The notes under the pieces: model-generated
The model's database searches: none
Told to the model about the DNA's origin: nothing
What the model saw: only the letters and a program-made list of their open reading frames with translations
Translations under genes and position numbers: made by a program
Shown here: in pieces, positions 52,701 to 62,043 of the stretch
Numbering within the stretch: the first letter of the stretch is position 1
How the letters are laid out: each line of letters opens with the position of its first letter
NCBI RefSeq assembly: GCF_025398175.1
Contig: NZ_CP099735.1
Span: 496,001 to 560,000, forward strand
Reading direction: 5' to 3'
Source: Photobacterium sp. TY1-4
GTDB lineage: Bacteria > Pseudomonadota > Gammaproteobacteria > Enterobacterales > Vibrionaceae
DNA: 64,000 nt

Positions 52701-53623
52701 TGTCGTCCCTCCCCGGTACTGGTCACAAACACATCTTCCAGACTCGGCCGGGCGAGACTCATTTCACAGTGCGCCAAATGAGGAAATTCCGATACTAACC
52801 AGCGCAGCGGATCAGCCACTCGCTGGTCAATCAGCACCCGCAGCCGGATCCCCAGTTGTGCGGCAGAGCGCACTTCCGGCTTTTTCAACAAATCCGTTTT
52901 CAACGAACGCAATTGATCAGCCAGCACTTCCACCACATTGACGCCCATACTGTTCATCAAGGCTTCCGGCGGCCCGTCGGCCCGTACTACGCCCGCTTCC
53001 ATAATTGCCAGACCGTGGCAACGCTCGGCTTCATCCATATAATGGCTGGTCACCAGAATCGTGGTGCCCTGATCGCTGAGATCAAACAATTTTTCCCAGA
53101 AGTCGCGCCGGTTCTCCGGATCGACCGCAGACGTCGGCTCATCCAGGAACAGCAAGCTGGGCCGGTGCATGGTTGCCGCTGCCAGACCTAAGCGCTGCTT
53201 TTGCCCACCACTCATACTTCCCGCACGTTGCCGCGCCATGCGGTCCAGACCGTAGGTCGAAAGCTGCTCGGCGATCCGCGCCTTCTGCTCCTTGCGTGAC
53301 ATCCCAAAGATCTGGCCGATAAAATCGAGGTTTTCCCGCACCGTCAAATCTTCATAGAGAGAGAATTTCTGGGTCATATAGCCGATGCGCAGCCTGAGCG
53401 CCTCAGCTTCACGGGGAATATCCAGTCCCAGCACCTTAACGCTGCCGGCGGTCGGGCTCAGCAAGCCGGTCAGCATCCGGATGGTGGTCGACTTCCCGCA
53501 GCCGTTCGGACCTAAAAAGCCATAAATGCTGCCTTTCGGCACTTTGAGATCCAGACTGTCGACAGCCGTAAAGTCACCAAACTTTCGCGTCAACTGCTCC
53601 GCGACAATGGCAAAGTCCGTCAT
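52697..53623 (-). CDS. ABC transporter ATP-binding protein
   Basis: 308 residues: Walker A GPNGCGKSTT near residue 38, Q-loop in MTQKFSLYEDL, signature SGGQKQRLGLAA near 140, Walker B LLFLDEPTSAVDP and switch His in VTSHYMDEAERC. C-terminal 70 residues are an extra regulatory region. It pairs with the permease and the HlyD-type adaptor through 4-bp overlaps at both ends, so the three are translationally coupled. Probably exports a hydrophobic or cationic compound. Confidence 0.94.
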   Translation of the reverse strand: MTDFAIVAEQLTRKFGDFTAVDSLDLKVPKGSIYGFLGPNGCGKSTTIRMLTGLLSPTAGSVKVLGLDIPREAEALRLRIGYMTQKFSLYEDLTVRENLDFIGQIFGMSRKEQKARIAEQLSTYGLDRMARQRAGSMSGGQKQRLGLAAATMHRPSLLFLDEPTSAVDPENRRDFWEKLFDLSDQGTTILVTSHYMDEAERCHGLAIMEAGVVRADGPPEALMNSMGVNVVEVLADQLRSLKTDLLKKPEVRSAAQLGIRLRVLIDQRVADPLRWLVSEFPHLAHCEMSLARPSLEDVFVTSTGEGRQ

Positions 53624-54567
53624 AGCGGCATCTCCACCTGCACCGGCACCCCGGCAGGCAAACTCTTGGCCTCTTGCGGCAAATCGACTTCTGCCAGATA
53701 GACCAGACGAGCGCGATCCTGTTCGTTCAGTGCGTAGTACGGCGTAAATGCAGGCTCCGTTGCAATCCAGCGTAAAGTGCCAATATAGCTCTGCTCCAAA
53801 CCATCAATGTGAACCGTGAGTACATCGCCCGCCTTCAACCGGATCCGGTAAGGCTCCGGCACATACACCCTGGCATAAGGGACCGTATCGGCCTGAATGC
53901 CGGCGACAATACTCCCGCTGCTGACCCGCTCCCCCACGTTATACGGCAGGCTGTCCAGCACGCCGTCCCGCGTCGCAACCACGGTCAAATCTTGCAAAAT
54001 CTGCTGCTGTAACACGACTTCCGCCTGGGCTGCTTCCAGCGCCGCTTTGGCCTGGGTAATATCTTCCGGGCGCTCCCCGCTGGTCAGTTTGGCCAGTTGC
54101 TCGCGGGCGGAGCGATAATCGGCCTGAGCTGCGTCCCGTTCAGCCACGGCTTTGTCCCGCTCTGAATAGCTCACCAACCGCTGCTCAACCAGACGCGCAA
54201 TCCGGCCATAGTTACTGTTGGCTTCGCGTAACGTTGCTTCAGCTCGCACCAGATTCGCCTGAGCCGCAGCAATATCTTCCGGGCGCTCCCCGTTGGTCAA
54301 CCGTAGCAGATAAGCCGCAGCTTTTGCTTCTTCGGCCTTCACCCTTGCAAGGACCGCCAGTTGCTGCTTGTCGTCAAGCCTCACCAGCACCTGGCCCTGC
54401 GTGACAAATTCGCCTTCTTTGATTGGTTGCTCCCGCACGATTTCACTGGAAGTGGCCGTTAGTGTGACGCGGTCACGCTCCAATGTTCCCAGCGCCTCCG
54501 TCGGCACCTGCTCCCCACAGCCAAATAACACCAGGGCAGCCAACCCAAGGACTGATATCCGTTTCAT
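53620..54567 (-). CDS. HlyD-family periplasmic adaptor lipoprotein
   Basis: 315 residues from ATG 54567: lipoprotein signal KRISVLGLAALVLFGC, lipoyl half (IKEGEFVTQGQVLVRLDD), a coiled-coil hairpin in which LTNGERPEDI and LTSGERPEDI recur about 75 residues apart, the second lipoyl half (TVVATRDGVLDSLPYNVGE) and a beta barrel. It connects the downstream ABC pump to an outer-membrane channel, as in the YbhG/YhiI systems. A GTG-start extension to 54600 is less likely. Confidence 0.9.
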   Translation of the reverse strand: MKRISVLGLAALVLFGCGEQVPTEALGTLERDRVTLTATSSEIVREQPIKEGEFVTQGQVLVRLDDKQQLAVLARVKAEEAKAAAYLLRLTNGERPEDIAAAQANLVRAEATLREANSNYGRIARLVEQRLVSYSERDKAVAERDAAQADYRSAREQLAKLTSGERPEDITQAKAALEAAQAEVVLQQQILQDLTVVATRDGVLDSLPYNVGERVSSGSIVAGIQADTVPYARVYVPEPYRIRLKAGDVLTVHIDGLEQSYIGTLRWIATEPAFTPYYALNEQDRARLVYLAEVDLPQEAKSLPAGVPVQVEMPL

Positions 54568-54875
54568 TTTATTCACCGCATTTCGATTACCTTTATTCAA
54601 AGTGTACGCCCTTGCTGTGAACAGACAATTGATTTAATTCGCGAAAATCCAGGCTTTGTTGAATAGTCCACAACGGCCAATCCCACTAACGATTGTCCTG
54701 TTTACAAAAATGTTGAGTGTATCCCTGAACAGAGCAAAACGAATAATAACGAAAGTGCAACAATTTGAATATGGAGGCAGATACTGTAGACTGAGCCACG
54801 TCGCAAGAGGACAACCATGCTGTCGTAGCGACATCCGAACGAGATGGGATAAACGATCACTTTCAGGAGGTTGAT

Positions 54876-55268
54876 ATGCATCAGTTGAAAAGCGTGGCAT
54901 GGCTTCACCAGGATGGCGATAAATTGCTGTGTGTGAAAACCAAAGGAAAAGACAAGTTCTTCATTCCTGGCGGCAAACTCGAAGCTGGTGAAACCAACGA
55001 GCTCGGCCTGCAACGCGAGATTCAAGAAGAATTAGGGATTGAATTGAAAGTCGATACGATCCGCCATCAATTTTCGATCGAAGACATTGCATACGGTTTA
55101 GACAACACGCAACTGACCATGCATTGTTATACCGCAGACTTTCGCGGGGAACTTGCACCGAATGCAGAAATTGAAGTGATGGAATGGTTCGATCTTTCCC
55201 AAATTGATTTATGCGCCCCTGCCGCCCAAAAAGCACTCATTCGGGTTTCGGGAAGCCAGTCTCGCTGA
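54876..55268 (+). CDS. Nudix hydrolase
   Basis: 130 residues. The Nudix box spans about residues 33-55: GGKLEAGE then REIQEELG, with the REUXEEXGU catalytic glutamates present. It hydrolyses a nucleoside diphosphate linked to another moiety; the C-terminus is that of small 8-oxo-dGTPase-like members, but the substrate is not known. AGGAGG lies seven bases before the ATG. Confidence 0.9.
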   Translation: MHQLKSVAWLHQDGDKLLCVKTKGKDKFFIPGGKLEAGETNELGLQREIQEELGIELKVDTIRHQFSIEDIAYGLDNTQLTMHCYTADFRGELAPNAEIEVMEWFDLSQIDLCAPAAQKALIRVSGSQSR

Positions 55269-55336
55269 CTGTGAACGAGTGGTTTAGTTGTCGTGATACG
55301 ATGAATTTGGTCACCGGATAAGAGATGTTATCAAGC

Positions 55337-55948
55337 TCACATGAGCTTGATCGCCATATCCTCCAGCGTGTTGGCTGTAACGTGCATGCGCTTTGCAATT
55401 TCCTTCAACTGAGACAGAATTTCATTATGAATAATAATGTGCTTCACATCTTCTTGTTCTAACAGCTTCGCAACATGCTGAGCCCGGTATTCCACCACTA
55501 GATCATACTTGTCATGAATCAATGCGATGCTGGGCAGTTCTTTTTTAGTGAGTTGCTTGAACCCATCTTCCAGCAGGCTTGCCATCTCTTTAAGGAGTTC
55601 AAAGATATCACGATAAACATCCAGCGTTTGTTTATCGTGAAATGCATCCACTTCAACAACGAAGTGTTTCACACTGAGCGCTATCCAATCGAGCTGGGTG
55701 ATGATACGGAACACGGATTCCTTATCATAAGGAGCAATAAAGACATCCAGCAGTTCCTTCATATTTTTGTCCTTAATCGCACTGGTTTCGCTGGTATCGT
55801 TATTGATAGCATTGAAAGCCTCTTTTTCATGAAGAATGTAGGCGGCATAGAGGTCGTGCACGATGTTTCTGGTGGCCAAAGTCTGGGCCTGCAGTGCCGC
55901 GACTAAATCTACATCTTTGGGCAGAATGAATTTCTGTATAAACCCCAT
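55337..55948 (-). CDS. DUF47 PhoU-like protein, partner of the phosphate transporter
   Basis: 203 helical residues starting MGFIQKFILPKDVD, ending MHVTANTLEDMAIKLM. The DUF47 family resembles PhoU and is usually encoded with PiT transporters, which it appears to regulate. ATG 55948 is two bases from the transporter's stop, so the genes are coupled; the longer frame into the transporter gene is a shadow. Confidence 0.88.
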   Translation of the reverse strand: MGFIQKFILPKDVDLVAALQAQTLATRNIVHDLYAAYILHEKEAFNAINNDTSETSAIKDKNMKELLDVFIAPYDKESVFRIITQLDWIALSVKHFVVEVDAFHDKQTLDVYRDIFELLKEMASLLEDGFKQLTKKELPSIALIHDKYDLVVEYRAQHVAKLLEQEDVKHIIIHNEILSQLKEIAKRMHVTANTLEDMAIKLM

Positions 55949-55950
55949 GT

Positions 55951-56985
55951 TCACCCCCACAGTTTGATAAACAGGAAACAATACAACCAGCCCAGCGCCA
56001 TGGATACGGGTACATTCATCAACCACCCTGCGACGATCCCCCGCGCCGTGCGCCACTTCACATGCTGCGGCTTTTCTGCCGCACCATTCCCCAGCAACGT
56101 TGCCGTCACGACTTGCGTGGTCGAAGTCGGGGCACCACTGATGGTGGCAATGGTATTGACCAGTGCAGAACCCAGTTGATTAGCCACTGAATGAATGGTC
56201 CTCACACGAAACAGACCGAAGCCGAGCGTTTTGATAATACGCCAACCACCAAACATGGTCCCCAGAGTAATGGCCGAGGCACACAAAAAGATAGCCCACA
56301 CCGGAATGGAAAACTCGGCTGTGGCGCCGCTTGCCAGTAACATCATACCGATGACAGCCATGCCCTTCTGTGCATCATTGGCGCCATGGGAAAACCCGAG
56401 CCAGGCGACACTCACATATTGGGAAAGAATAAAGACTTTATTTATCTTCGTCGTCGTTCGGCGCAGCATGAGAAAAAACAGCTTCAGCACCAGATAACCG
56501 ATGACAAAGCCAAAGAAAGGCGACACAAACAGCCCCACAACGACCTTCATCACGCCCTCAAGCTACCCGTTCTGTAAAGCCGTCACACCCCAGGCGATAT
56601 GCGCACTGCCCACGCAGTAGAGCCCAGCCCCCACCAGTCCGCCGGCAAGGGAATTGGAAGATGACGAGGGAAAGCCCAACCACCAGGTAACCAGATTGTA
56701 GGACACAGCAGCCAGCAGGGCTGCAATGACCAGGCTTTCACCTTTGATGGTGGTTACAGCACTCACATCTACAAAGGTGCCCACGGTATCCGCGACTGCC
56801 AAACCCACGGTGAAGGGGGCAATAAAGGTGAAAAAGGTAACAATACCGATAGCCATTCCCGGTTTCATCGCGCGCGAGGCGATCGCAGTGGCCACCATAT
56901 CGGCAGCGTCGTGGAAGCCGTTGGTAAAATCGAATGCTGCGACCAGAACGACCACGAGGACCAGTAATATCGTCGCCAAATCCAT
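55951..56985 (-). pseudogene. PiT-family inorganic phosphate transporter, interrupted by one in-frame TAG
   Basis: Two reading-frame pieces, 56985-56566 and 56562-55951, are in the same frame and separated only by TAG at 56563-56565 (...VTALQNG, stop, LEGVMKVVV...). Together they make a full PiT protein of about 344 residues. The first half has FDFTNGFHDAADMVATAI and GFPSSSSNSLAGGLVGAG, the second GFSHGANDAQKGMAVIG and GAPTSTTQVVTATLLGNG, i.e. both PiT signature repeats. It is therefore a nonsense mutant, a sequencing error, a readthrough gene or two half-proteins that associate. There is no other damage. Confidence 0.8.
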
Positions 56986-57623
56986 GTCTTATTCTCACAG
57001 GATTTTACGTTTAGGAATCATGCAAATAAAAAGGTCGGGACTCGTGAAAATTATTTTCCACGAAACAATGAGCGGCAGAGACGAGAGGCAGAAACCAATA
57101 ATCTCAACTATTGGAAATAATTGATGTCCCACCGCTAAATCAGCCACCAATATCTATTTAACTGAAATAACAATAATCATAGACAAGCATGACTGACCTA
57201 TCAATTTGTCATTGAAATTTGAATCAAACATAATCTAAATTAGATTTCTGGTTACTCAACAGACAGTTGAAATCTCGTCCCCGCTCGCTAAAAGATGTCT
57301 GTCACTCTCTGATATTGTCGATATACAGTGAGTTGATACATTGGATGACTCGAACCTGATCCCTCAAATATGGCGCGTTTAAAATCATGCCCAGAAACCT
57401 CATCAATTGAATCGACTTGGTATAGACGAAATCAGCCTGTGAACATCCTGCGCAAGGCTGTTCAAAAGATAGCCAGTCATTCAGGCGAGTTCTGCGTGGT
57501 CCGGACAAACAACGAAAGAGCTTACGAAGGGTGAGATTCAATAAAAGGAGGGAGAGCGGACACGAGTACAACAAGCCCGTGCCCTGACGTTTTCTACATC
57601 AATCGCAGAAGGTGGTGAATCGA
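56986..57623. other. Gap between PiT and parvulin genes
   Basis: About 640 bp with no confident gene. A 90-codon minus-strand frame (57302-57574) lacks a ribosome site and a recognised domain. The part near 57100-57260 is AT-rich and would hold the phosphate transporter promoter. No convincing Pho box was found. Confidence 0.45.
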
Positions 57624-57905
57624 TTAAGTCCGGTACAGCACCTTAATGATGTGATACCCGAACTTGGTTTTGACCGGTCCGACTGGTTCCAGGACTTTGC
57701 CGGTGAAAACGGCTTTGTCGAACGCCGGGACCATGGCACCTTTGCGGAACTCACCCAGATCGCCGCCCCGTTTGCCGGATGGGCAGGTGGAATATTTCTT
57801 TGCCAGCGTCTGAAATTTCGCGCCTTTTTTCAATTGCTTCAGGATATCGTCGGCTTGTTCTTTGTGTTTAACCAGAATATGAAGCGCTGCTGCTGTTGAA
57901 GCCAT
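57624..57905 (-). CDS. ppiC: Parvulin-type peptidyl-prolyl isomerase
   Basis: 93 residues, the size of stand-alone PpiC. Parvulin fold motifs: [50 protein letters not shown] and [11 protein letters not shown]. Catalyses cis-trans isomerisation of prolyl bonds in the cytoplasm. The ORF is open upstream of ATG 57905, but this start gives the normal family length. Confidence 0.93.
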   Translation of the reverse strand: MASTAAALHILVKHKEQADDILKQLKKGAKFQTLAKKYSTCPSGKRGGDLGEFRKGAMVPAFDKAVFTGKVLEPVGPVKTKFGYHIIKVLYRT

Positions 57906-57985
57906 AATCGCAAACCTAATGTCACTTATCAAAAACGGGCAAAGTGTGCGATAAATCACGGCGACAGGCAAGCACCTGGCAATAA

Positions 57986-58010
57986 AAAACCAGCCGCCGG
58001 GGCTGGTTTT
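57986..58010. terminator. Bidirectional hairpin terminator
   Basis: AAAACCAGCC, five-base loop, GGCTGGTTTT, with A and T runs. It ends the VC0807-family transcript. Confidence 0.85.
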
Positions 58011-58042
58011 CAGAATCAACGGGGTGGATTACCGCGCGAGTT

Positions 58043-58729
58043 CTACTGAGTTTTGAAAATCTGCGCGGTTTCAAGCTGCGTCATCTGGCGGATTTGACGC
58101 CACATGAAGTAGAAGATCCCCATCATCATCACCATGGATGGAATGGCGATCATCGGATAACTCAGCAGCGTCATCTTACCCAACTCTTCATTGAAAGCTT
58201 GTGTGCCGGATGGGCTGGTCACAATCGTGGTCGCCAGCACGTAGTTCATCACAGAGGAGAAGACAAACGTACCCGAGAACAGGTAGTTAGATTTAATCAG
58301 ACACCGGGCGAAGTCTTTCTCTTTGCCGTGCTCTGTCAGCTTTTGCTTGATAACATCCAGGTTCAGGACCGTATCGTTGAACAGCAGTTTGCTGACAACC
58401 GGGTACTTAGTGAACGTGGAGATGAATACCCCGGCACCAATCAAACCCGGGATCAGGGCTTCTTTGACAGCCAGCCATTTAGCATCCAGTTCCAGTAGTC
58501 CGATACCACCGGTCAGCAAGACGCTGACAAAACCCAACAGCGAGATAAAGTTAAACTTTTTGTATTTAATCAGCTCATAGCCACCCAGGACCACAGGAAA
58601 TGCCAGTGCCACCAGCAGGGCCATCAGAGAGCCCAGATGCTCTTCGCCACTGAGTTTCATCAGCACGACAGACGGGACGATGACGTTAAAAATCAAATCG
58701 GTCAAAGGGTTTGCTTTTTTTTCAGCCAT
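58043..58729 (-). CDS. VC0807-family integral membrane protein
   Basis: 228 residues with six or more membrane segments and short loops. NPLTDLIFNVIVPSVVLMKL at the start and FNDTVLNLDVIKQKLTEHG in the middle fit the uncharacterised VC0807 family of Vibrio and relatives. Function unknown. It is transcribed away from the CDGSH fusion gene. Confidence 0.75.
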   Translation of the reverse strand: MAEKKANPLTDLIFNVIVPSVVLMKLSGEEHLGSLMALLVALAFPVVLGGYELIKYKKFNFISLLGFVSVLLTGGIGLLELDAKWLAVKEALIPGLIGAGVFISTFTKYPVVSKLLFNDTVLNLDVIKQKLTEHGKEKDFARCLIKSNYLFSGTFVFSSVMNYVLATTIVTSPSGTQAFNEELGKMTLLSYPMIAIPSMVMMMGIFYFMWRQIRQMTQLETAQIFKTQ

Positions 58730-58897
58730 AATTCTACAAACGTTACCTAATAGTTAATGCGCGCCCATTGTTCCGCGAATTGATGCGGCTGTAAAGAGCG
58801 CGTGCCTGCAAATTCGCCCGTCCTCCCCCATACTCTATCAACAACCCCATCAAAAACGTGTCTGGATTCACGACGTTGCCGGTATGGAGGAAAAAGC

Positions 58898-60442
58898 ATG
58901 AGCAAACCTGTCGTTGCCAATAACCAGCCTGTTAAAGTTAGTTTAGTTGAGGGCAAAGAATATTACTTCTGTCGTTGCGGCCGCTCCGCCAACCAGCCAT
59001 TTTGCGACGGCTCTCACGCCGGCACTGACTTTACCCCGAAGAAATTCAAGGCTGAAAAAAGCGGCGATGCATACCTGTGTGCCTGCAAACATACCGCGAA
59101 CGCCCCCTTCTGCGACGGCACCCATCGGCGCTTCAGTCCTGAAGATGTCGGCAAAGAAGGCCCGGGCCCCTCTGCCGACAAACAATCCATGCCGGAAGCC
59201 AAACCCACCAAAGAAGAGCCAACCGTGGCTTTTATTCACCAGCTGGCACGTGAAGGGCTTGCGGGGATGGGGAAACACGGTCCGATGACCGCGATGGGCG
59301 TTCCTCGCTACCTATTGCCCGACTGGAACGACATTCAGATCATGGTGGCTCAGATGGCAACCAAGCCCCTGCTGGATGAAGCCAAAGTCGGCACCGAGCT
59401 GGTGATTGGTCCCAGGGCCAAGCGCCCGCTGGTGTTGGATATTCCGCTGCTAGTGTCCGATATGAGCTTCGGCGCCTTATCCGAAGAAGCCAAAATCGCC
59501 CTGGCAATGGGCGCTGAGCAAGCCGGCACCGGGATCTGCTCCGGCGAAGGTGGCATGCTGGCTGAAGAGCAACAAGCCAACAGCCGGTATTTCTACGAAC
59601 TAGCCAGTGCCAAATTTGGCTATCACGAAGGCTTGTTACCCAAAGTGCAGGCCTTTCACTTTAAAGGTGGCCAGGGGGCTAAAACCGGCACCGGCGGTCA
59701 CCTGCCCGCGGCAAAAAACATCGATAAAATTGCCAAAACCCGTTGTCTGGAGCCAGGGACCGAAGCCATTTCACCGGCCACCTTCACCGACTTAAAAACC
59801 GCTGCTGATTTTGCCAAATTTGCCAATCATGTTCGCGACCTCACCGGCGGGATCCCGATCGGCTTTAAGCTCAGTGCCAATCATATCGAACGGGATATGG
59901 GCTTTGCGCTGGAGGCTGGGGCCGACTACATCATTCTGGACGGTCGCGGCGGCGGCACCGGGGCAGCGCCGCAGATTTTCCGCGATCATATCAGCGTGCC
60001 GACGATTCCTGCCCTGGCCCGGGCACGCTATTTTCTCGATAAACAAGGCATGTCGGATCAGGTCACGCTGATCATCACCGGCGGACTCAGAACCCCGATG
60101 GATTTTGTCAAAGCACTAGCCTTGGGGGCGGACGGGGTTGCGATCGCCAACAGTGCCATGCAGTCGATCGGCTGCGTCGCGGCCAGGATCTGTAACACCA
60201 ACAACTGCCCTGCGGGTATCGCCACTCAAAATGCCGACCTGCGCCAGAAACTGAATCCGGAGAAAGCTGCGCACCAACTGACCAACTTTCTCACCGCCTC
60301 GACTGAGCTGATGAAAGTGATGGCGCGCGCCTGTGGTCACTGCCATTTGAATCAATTCGACAAGGACGATCTGGCGACCTGGGATCATGAGATGGCACGC
60401 CTGGCCGGGATCGAGTTCTCGGGGTTCAAGCAACGGGATTAA
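58898..60442 (+). CDS. CDGSH iron-sulfur / glutamate-synthase-like FMN domain fusion
   Basis: 514 residues from ATG 58898 (GGAGG at 58886). Residues 20-85 hold two CDGSH-type 2Fe-2S motifs: CRCGRSANQPFCDGSH and CACKHTANAPFCDGTH. A Pro/Lys-rich linker leads to an FMN-binding glutamate-synthase-like TIM barrel (from about 115): LVSDMSFGALSEEAKIA, FKGGQGAKTGTGGHLP, GRGGGTGAAPQIF, ITGGLRTPMDFVKAL, then CNTNNCPAGIATQ with the Fe-S cysteine cluster. It probably passes electrons between Fe-S centres and FMN. The substrate is unknown, and no glutaminase domain is present. Confidence 0.9.
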   Translation: MSKPVVANNQPVKVSLVEGKEYYFCRCGRSANQPFCDGSHAGTDFTPKKFKAEKSGDAYLCACKHTANAPFCDGTHRRFSPEDVGKEGPGPSADKQSMPEAKPTKEEPTVAFIHQLAREGLAGMGKHGPMTAMGVPRYLLPDWNDIQIMVAQMATKPLLDEAKVGTELVIGPRAKRPLVLDIPLLVSDMSFGALSEEAKIALAMGAEQAGTGICSGEGGMLAEEQQANSRYFYELASAKFGYHEGLLPKVQAFHFKGGQGAKTGTGGHLPAAKNIDKIAKTRCLEPGTEAISPATFTDLKTAADFAKFANHVRDLTGGIPIGFKLSANHIERDMGFALEAGADYIILDGRGGGTGAAPQIFRDHISVPTIPALARARYFLDKQGMSDQVTLIITGGLRTPMDFVKALALGADGVAIANSAMQSIGCVAARICNTNNCPAGIATQNADLRQKLNPEKAAHQLTNFLTASTELMKVMARACGHCHLNQFDKDDLATWDHEMARLAGIEFSGFKQRD

Positions 60443-60551
60443 TGGTGTGATGATAGCCGGGTCTGGCTCACAGTTAGACGATAATCCAATAGAGAAGCTG
60501 GCAAAAGCAACTATGCTAACTGCTTGTAACGCCATATAAAAGGACACAATC

Positions 60552-61091
60552 ATGCTGAATGCAAACGATACCACGCTTGTCATTGTCGATGTTCAGGGCA
60601 AACTTGCGCAACTCATGGATGAGCGGGATTCTCTGTTCCGTAACTTAGAAACGCTGGTGAAAGGTGCCAAGGTACTCGAACTGCCCATCGTATGGGTTGA
60701 GCAGTTGCCGGATAAACTTGGCCCGACTATCCCGCAGATTGCCGACCATCTTCAACAACACGCGCCCATCGCCAAAAACAGTTTCAGCTGTTACAAATCA
60801 CCGGAATTTGTCTCAGCCTTAGCGGCAACCGGTCGCAAGAGTGTCATCGTTGTCGGGATTGAAGCGCACATCTGTGTCTACCAGACAGTCAGAGAATTGC
60901 TGGATGCCGGATACCATGTTGAAGTGGTGGCCGATGCAGTTTCCTCGCGCCAGGCCAACAACCGACAAATCGCCCTCAACAAAATGCAACAAGCCGGTGC
61001 CGGCCTCACCTGTACCGAGATGGTCCTGTTTGAGCTACAAGCGATTGCGGAAGGCGAACAGTTCAAAGAGATCCTCAGCCTGATCAAGTGA
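60552..61091 (+). CDS. Isochorismatase-family cysteine hydrolase
   Basis: 179 residues with the family triad: Asp in VIVDVQGKL (residue 13), Lys in APIAKNSFSCYKS (about 76) and Cys in GIEAHICVYQTVRELL (about 112). The fold is that of YcaC-like or nicotinamidase-like hydrolases; the substrate is unknown. ATG 60552 follows AAAAGGACACA. Confidence 0.9.
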   Translation: MLNANDTTLVIVDVQGKLAQLMDERDSLFRNLETLVKGAKVLELPIVWVEQLPDKLGPTIPQIADHLQQHAPIAKNSFSCYKSPEFVSALAATGRKSVIVVGIEAHICVYQTVRELLDAGYHVEVVADAVSSRQANNRQIALNKMQQAGAGLTCTEMVLFELQAIAEGEQFKEILSLIK

Positions 61092-61107
61092 TACCGCTAA
61101 AAAAAAG

Positions 61108-61137
61108 AAAAGCCGGTGAATTTCTTCACCGGCTTTT
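61108..61137. terminator. Hairpin terminator after isochorismatase gene
   Basis: AAAAGCCGGTGAA, four-base loop, TTCACCGGCTTTT: 13-bp perfect stem between convergent genes, with A and T runs on both flanks. Confidence 0.9.
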
Positions 61138-61167
61138 CTGTCCATTCTGATTGAATCTCCGCTTGGA

Positions 61168-61926
61168 TTAACCGATCCCGGCTCCCAAAGCGGACCCAGC
61201 CACCAACACCAGGGCGAATGTCATCACCGGCAGCGCCGGCTTGCTTTTCGTCAACATCGGCATCAACCAAACACCAACCGAAGCCAGCAACAAACCCAGA
61301 CTCAGCATCTGCGCAACAAACAGCCCAGCCGATTGCTCCACGTCACCAGCCAGGGTGGCCAGTTGTGGCACGCCTACGAGAAAACAGATCACCGCGATGC
61401 CAGCGCCCAGCTTCGGCAGATAACGGTCTACTTCCGCGACTTTGTGCTCGGCTTTCACCAGTGCCGCGTGAGCCAGAAGCGCCCCGCCGCACAAGGTAGT
61501 CGCCGTAAAGTGAACCACTTCCTGCCAGTGTTCGTCCCGAATCCAAACGCCGTGTCCCAAATACCCTAGCCCACATAGCATCACCAACAACAGCCCAGCT
61601 TTGCGGAGTGCGTCGCTGGCAAACAACGCTTTTTCCGCAAACCAGTAGAGCAATGCCATCGCAAAAAAGACAAAGATCAGCATAGCTTCCCGGGTAAAGC
61701 TGTAGCTGTCATCGCGCGACTGCAACATAAAATCAGCTTCACGGAAGACGATTGCCACGAACAACATCAACCAGAAGACCGGCATGGTTCGATGAAGGCG
61801 ATCACTTTGACCAAAACAGAGTCGGCCGCTGAAAATCAACAGCCCCAGCACAATAAAAGCACCAATGGTTAATTGAGCCAGCACGCTGGACAGGATCAGC
61901 GGCCAATCACCCCAAGTCATATTCAT
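61168..61926 (-). CDS. Polytopic membrane protein, unknown
   Basis: 252 residues starting MNMTWGDWPLILSSV. About eight membrane segments, the first at 10-32 (LAQLTIGAFIVLGLLIFSG); a charged loop (DRLHRTMPVFW) and a repeated GVWLMPMLTKSKPALPV end. No family named. It is on the same strand as, and 117 bp downstream of, the DHA2 pump gene. Function unknown. Confidence 0.7.
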   Translation of the reverse strand: MNMTWGDWPLILSSVLAQLTIGAFIVLGLLIFSGRLCFGQSDRLHRTMPVFWLMLFVAIVFREADFMLQSRDDSYSFTREAMLIFVFFAMALLYWFAEKALFASDALRKAGLLLVMLCGLGYLGHGVWIRDEHWQEVVHFTATTLCGGALLAHAALVKAEHKVAEVDRYLPKLGAGIAVICFLVGVPQLATLAGDVEQSAGLFVAQMLSLGLLLASVGVWLMPMLTKSKPALPVMTFALVLVAGSALGAGIG

Positions 61927-62043
61927 CCTCTCTAGTTGCCGCCCCACAGCAGCAAAAACTAACAATGCTCAAAAGGAGGCGTATTGTGCCTCAGCACACG
62001 ATGATCTGCCAAACGGGATCAAGCCGTTATTCCTGACTAAAGC

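Noticed and set aside
57302..57574. 90-codon minus-strand frame between PiT and parvulin genes
   Set aside because: Low-complexity Leu-rich start, no ribosome site and no recognised domain.
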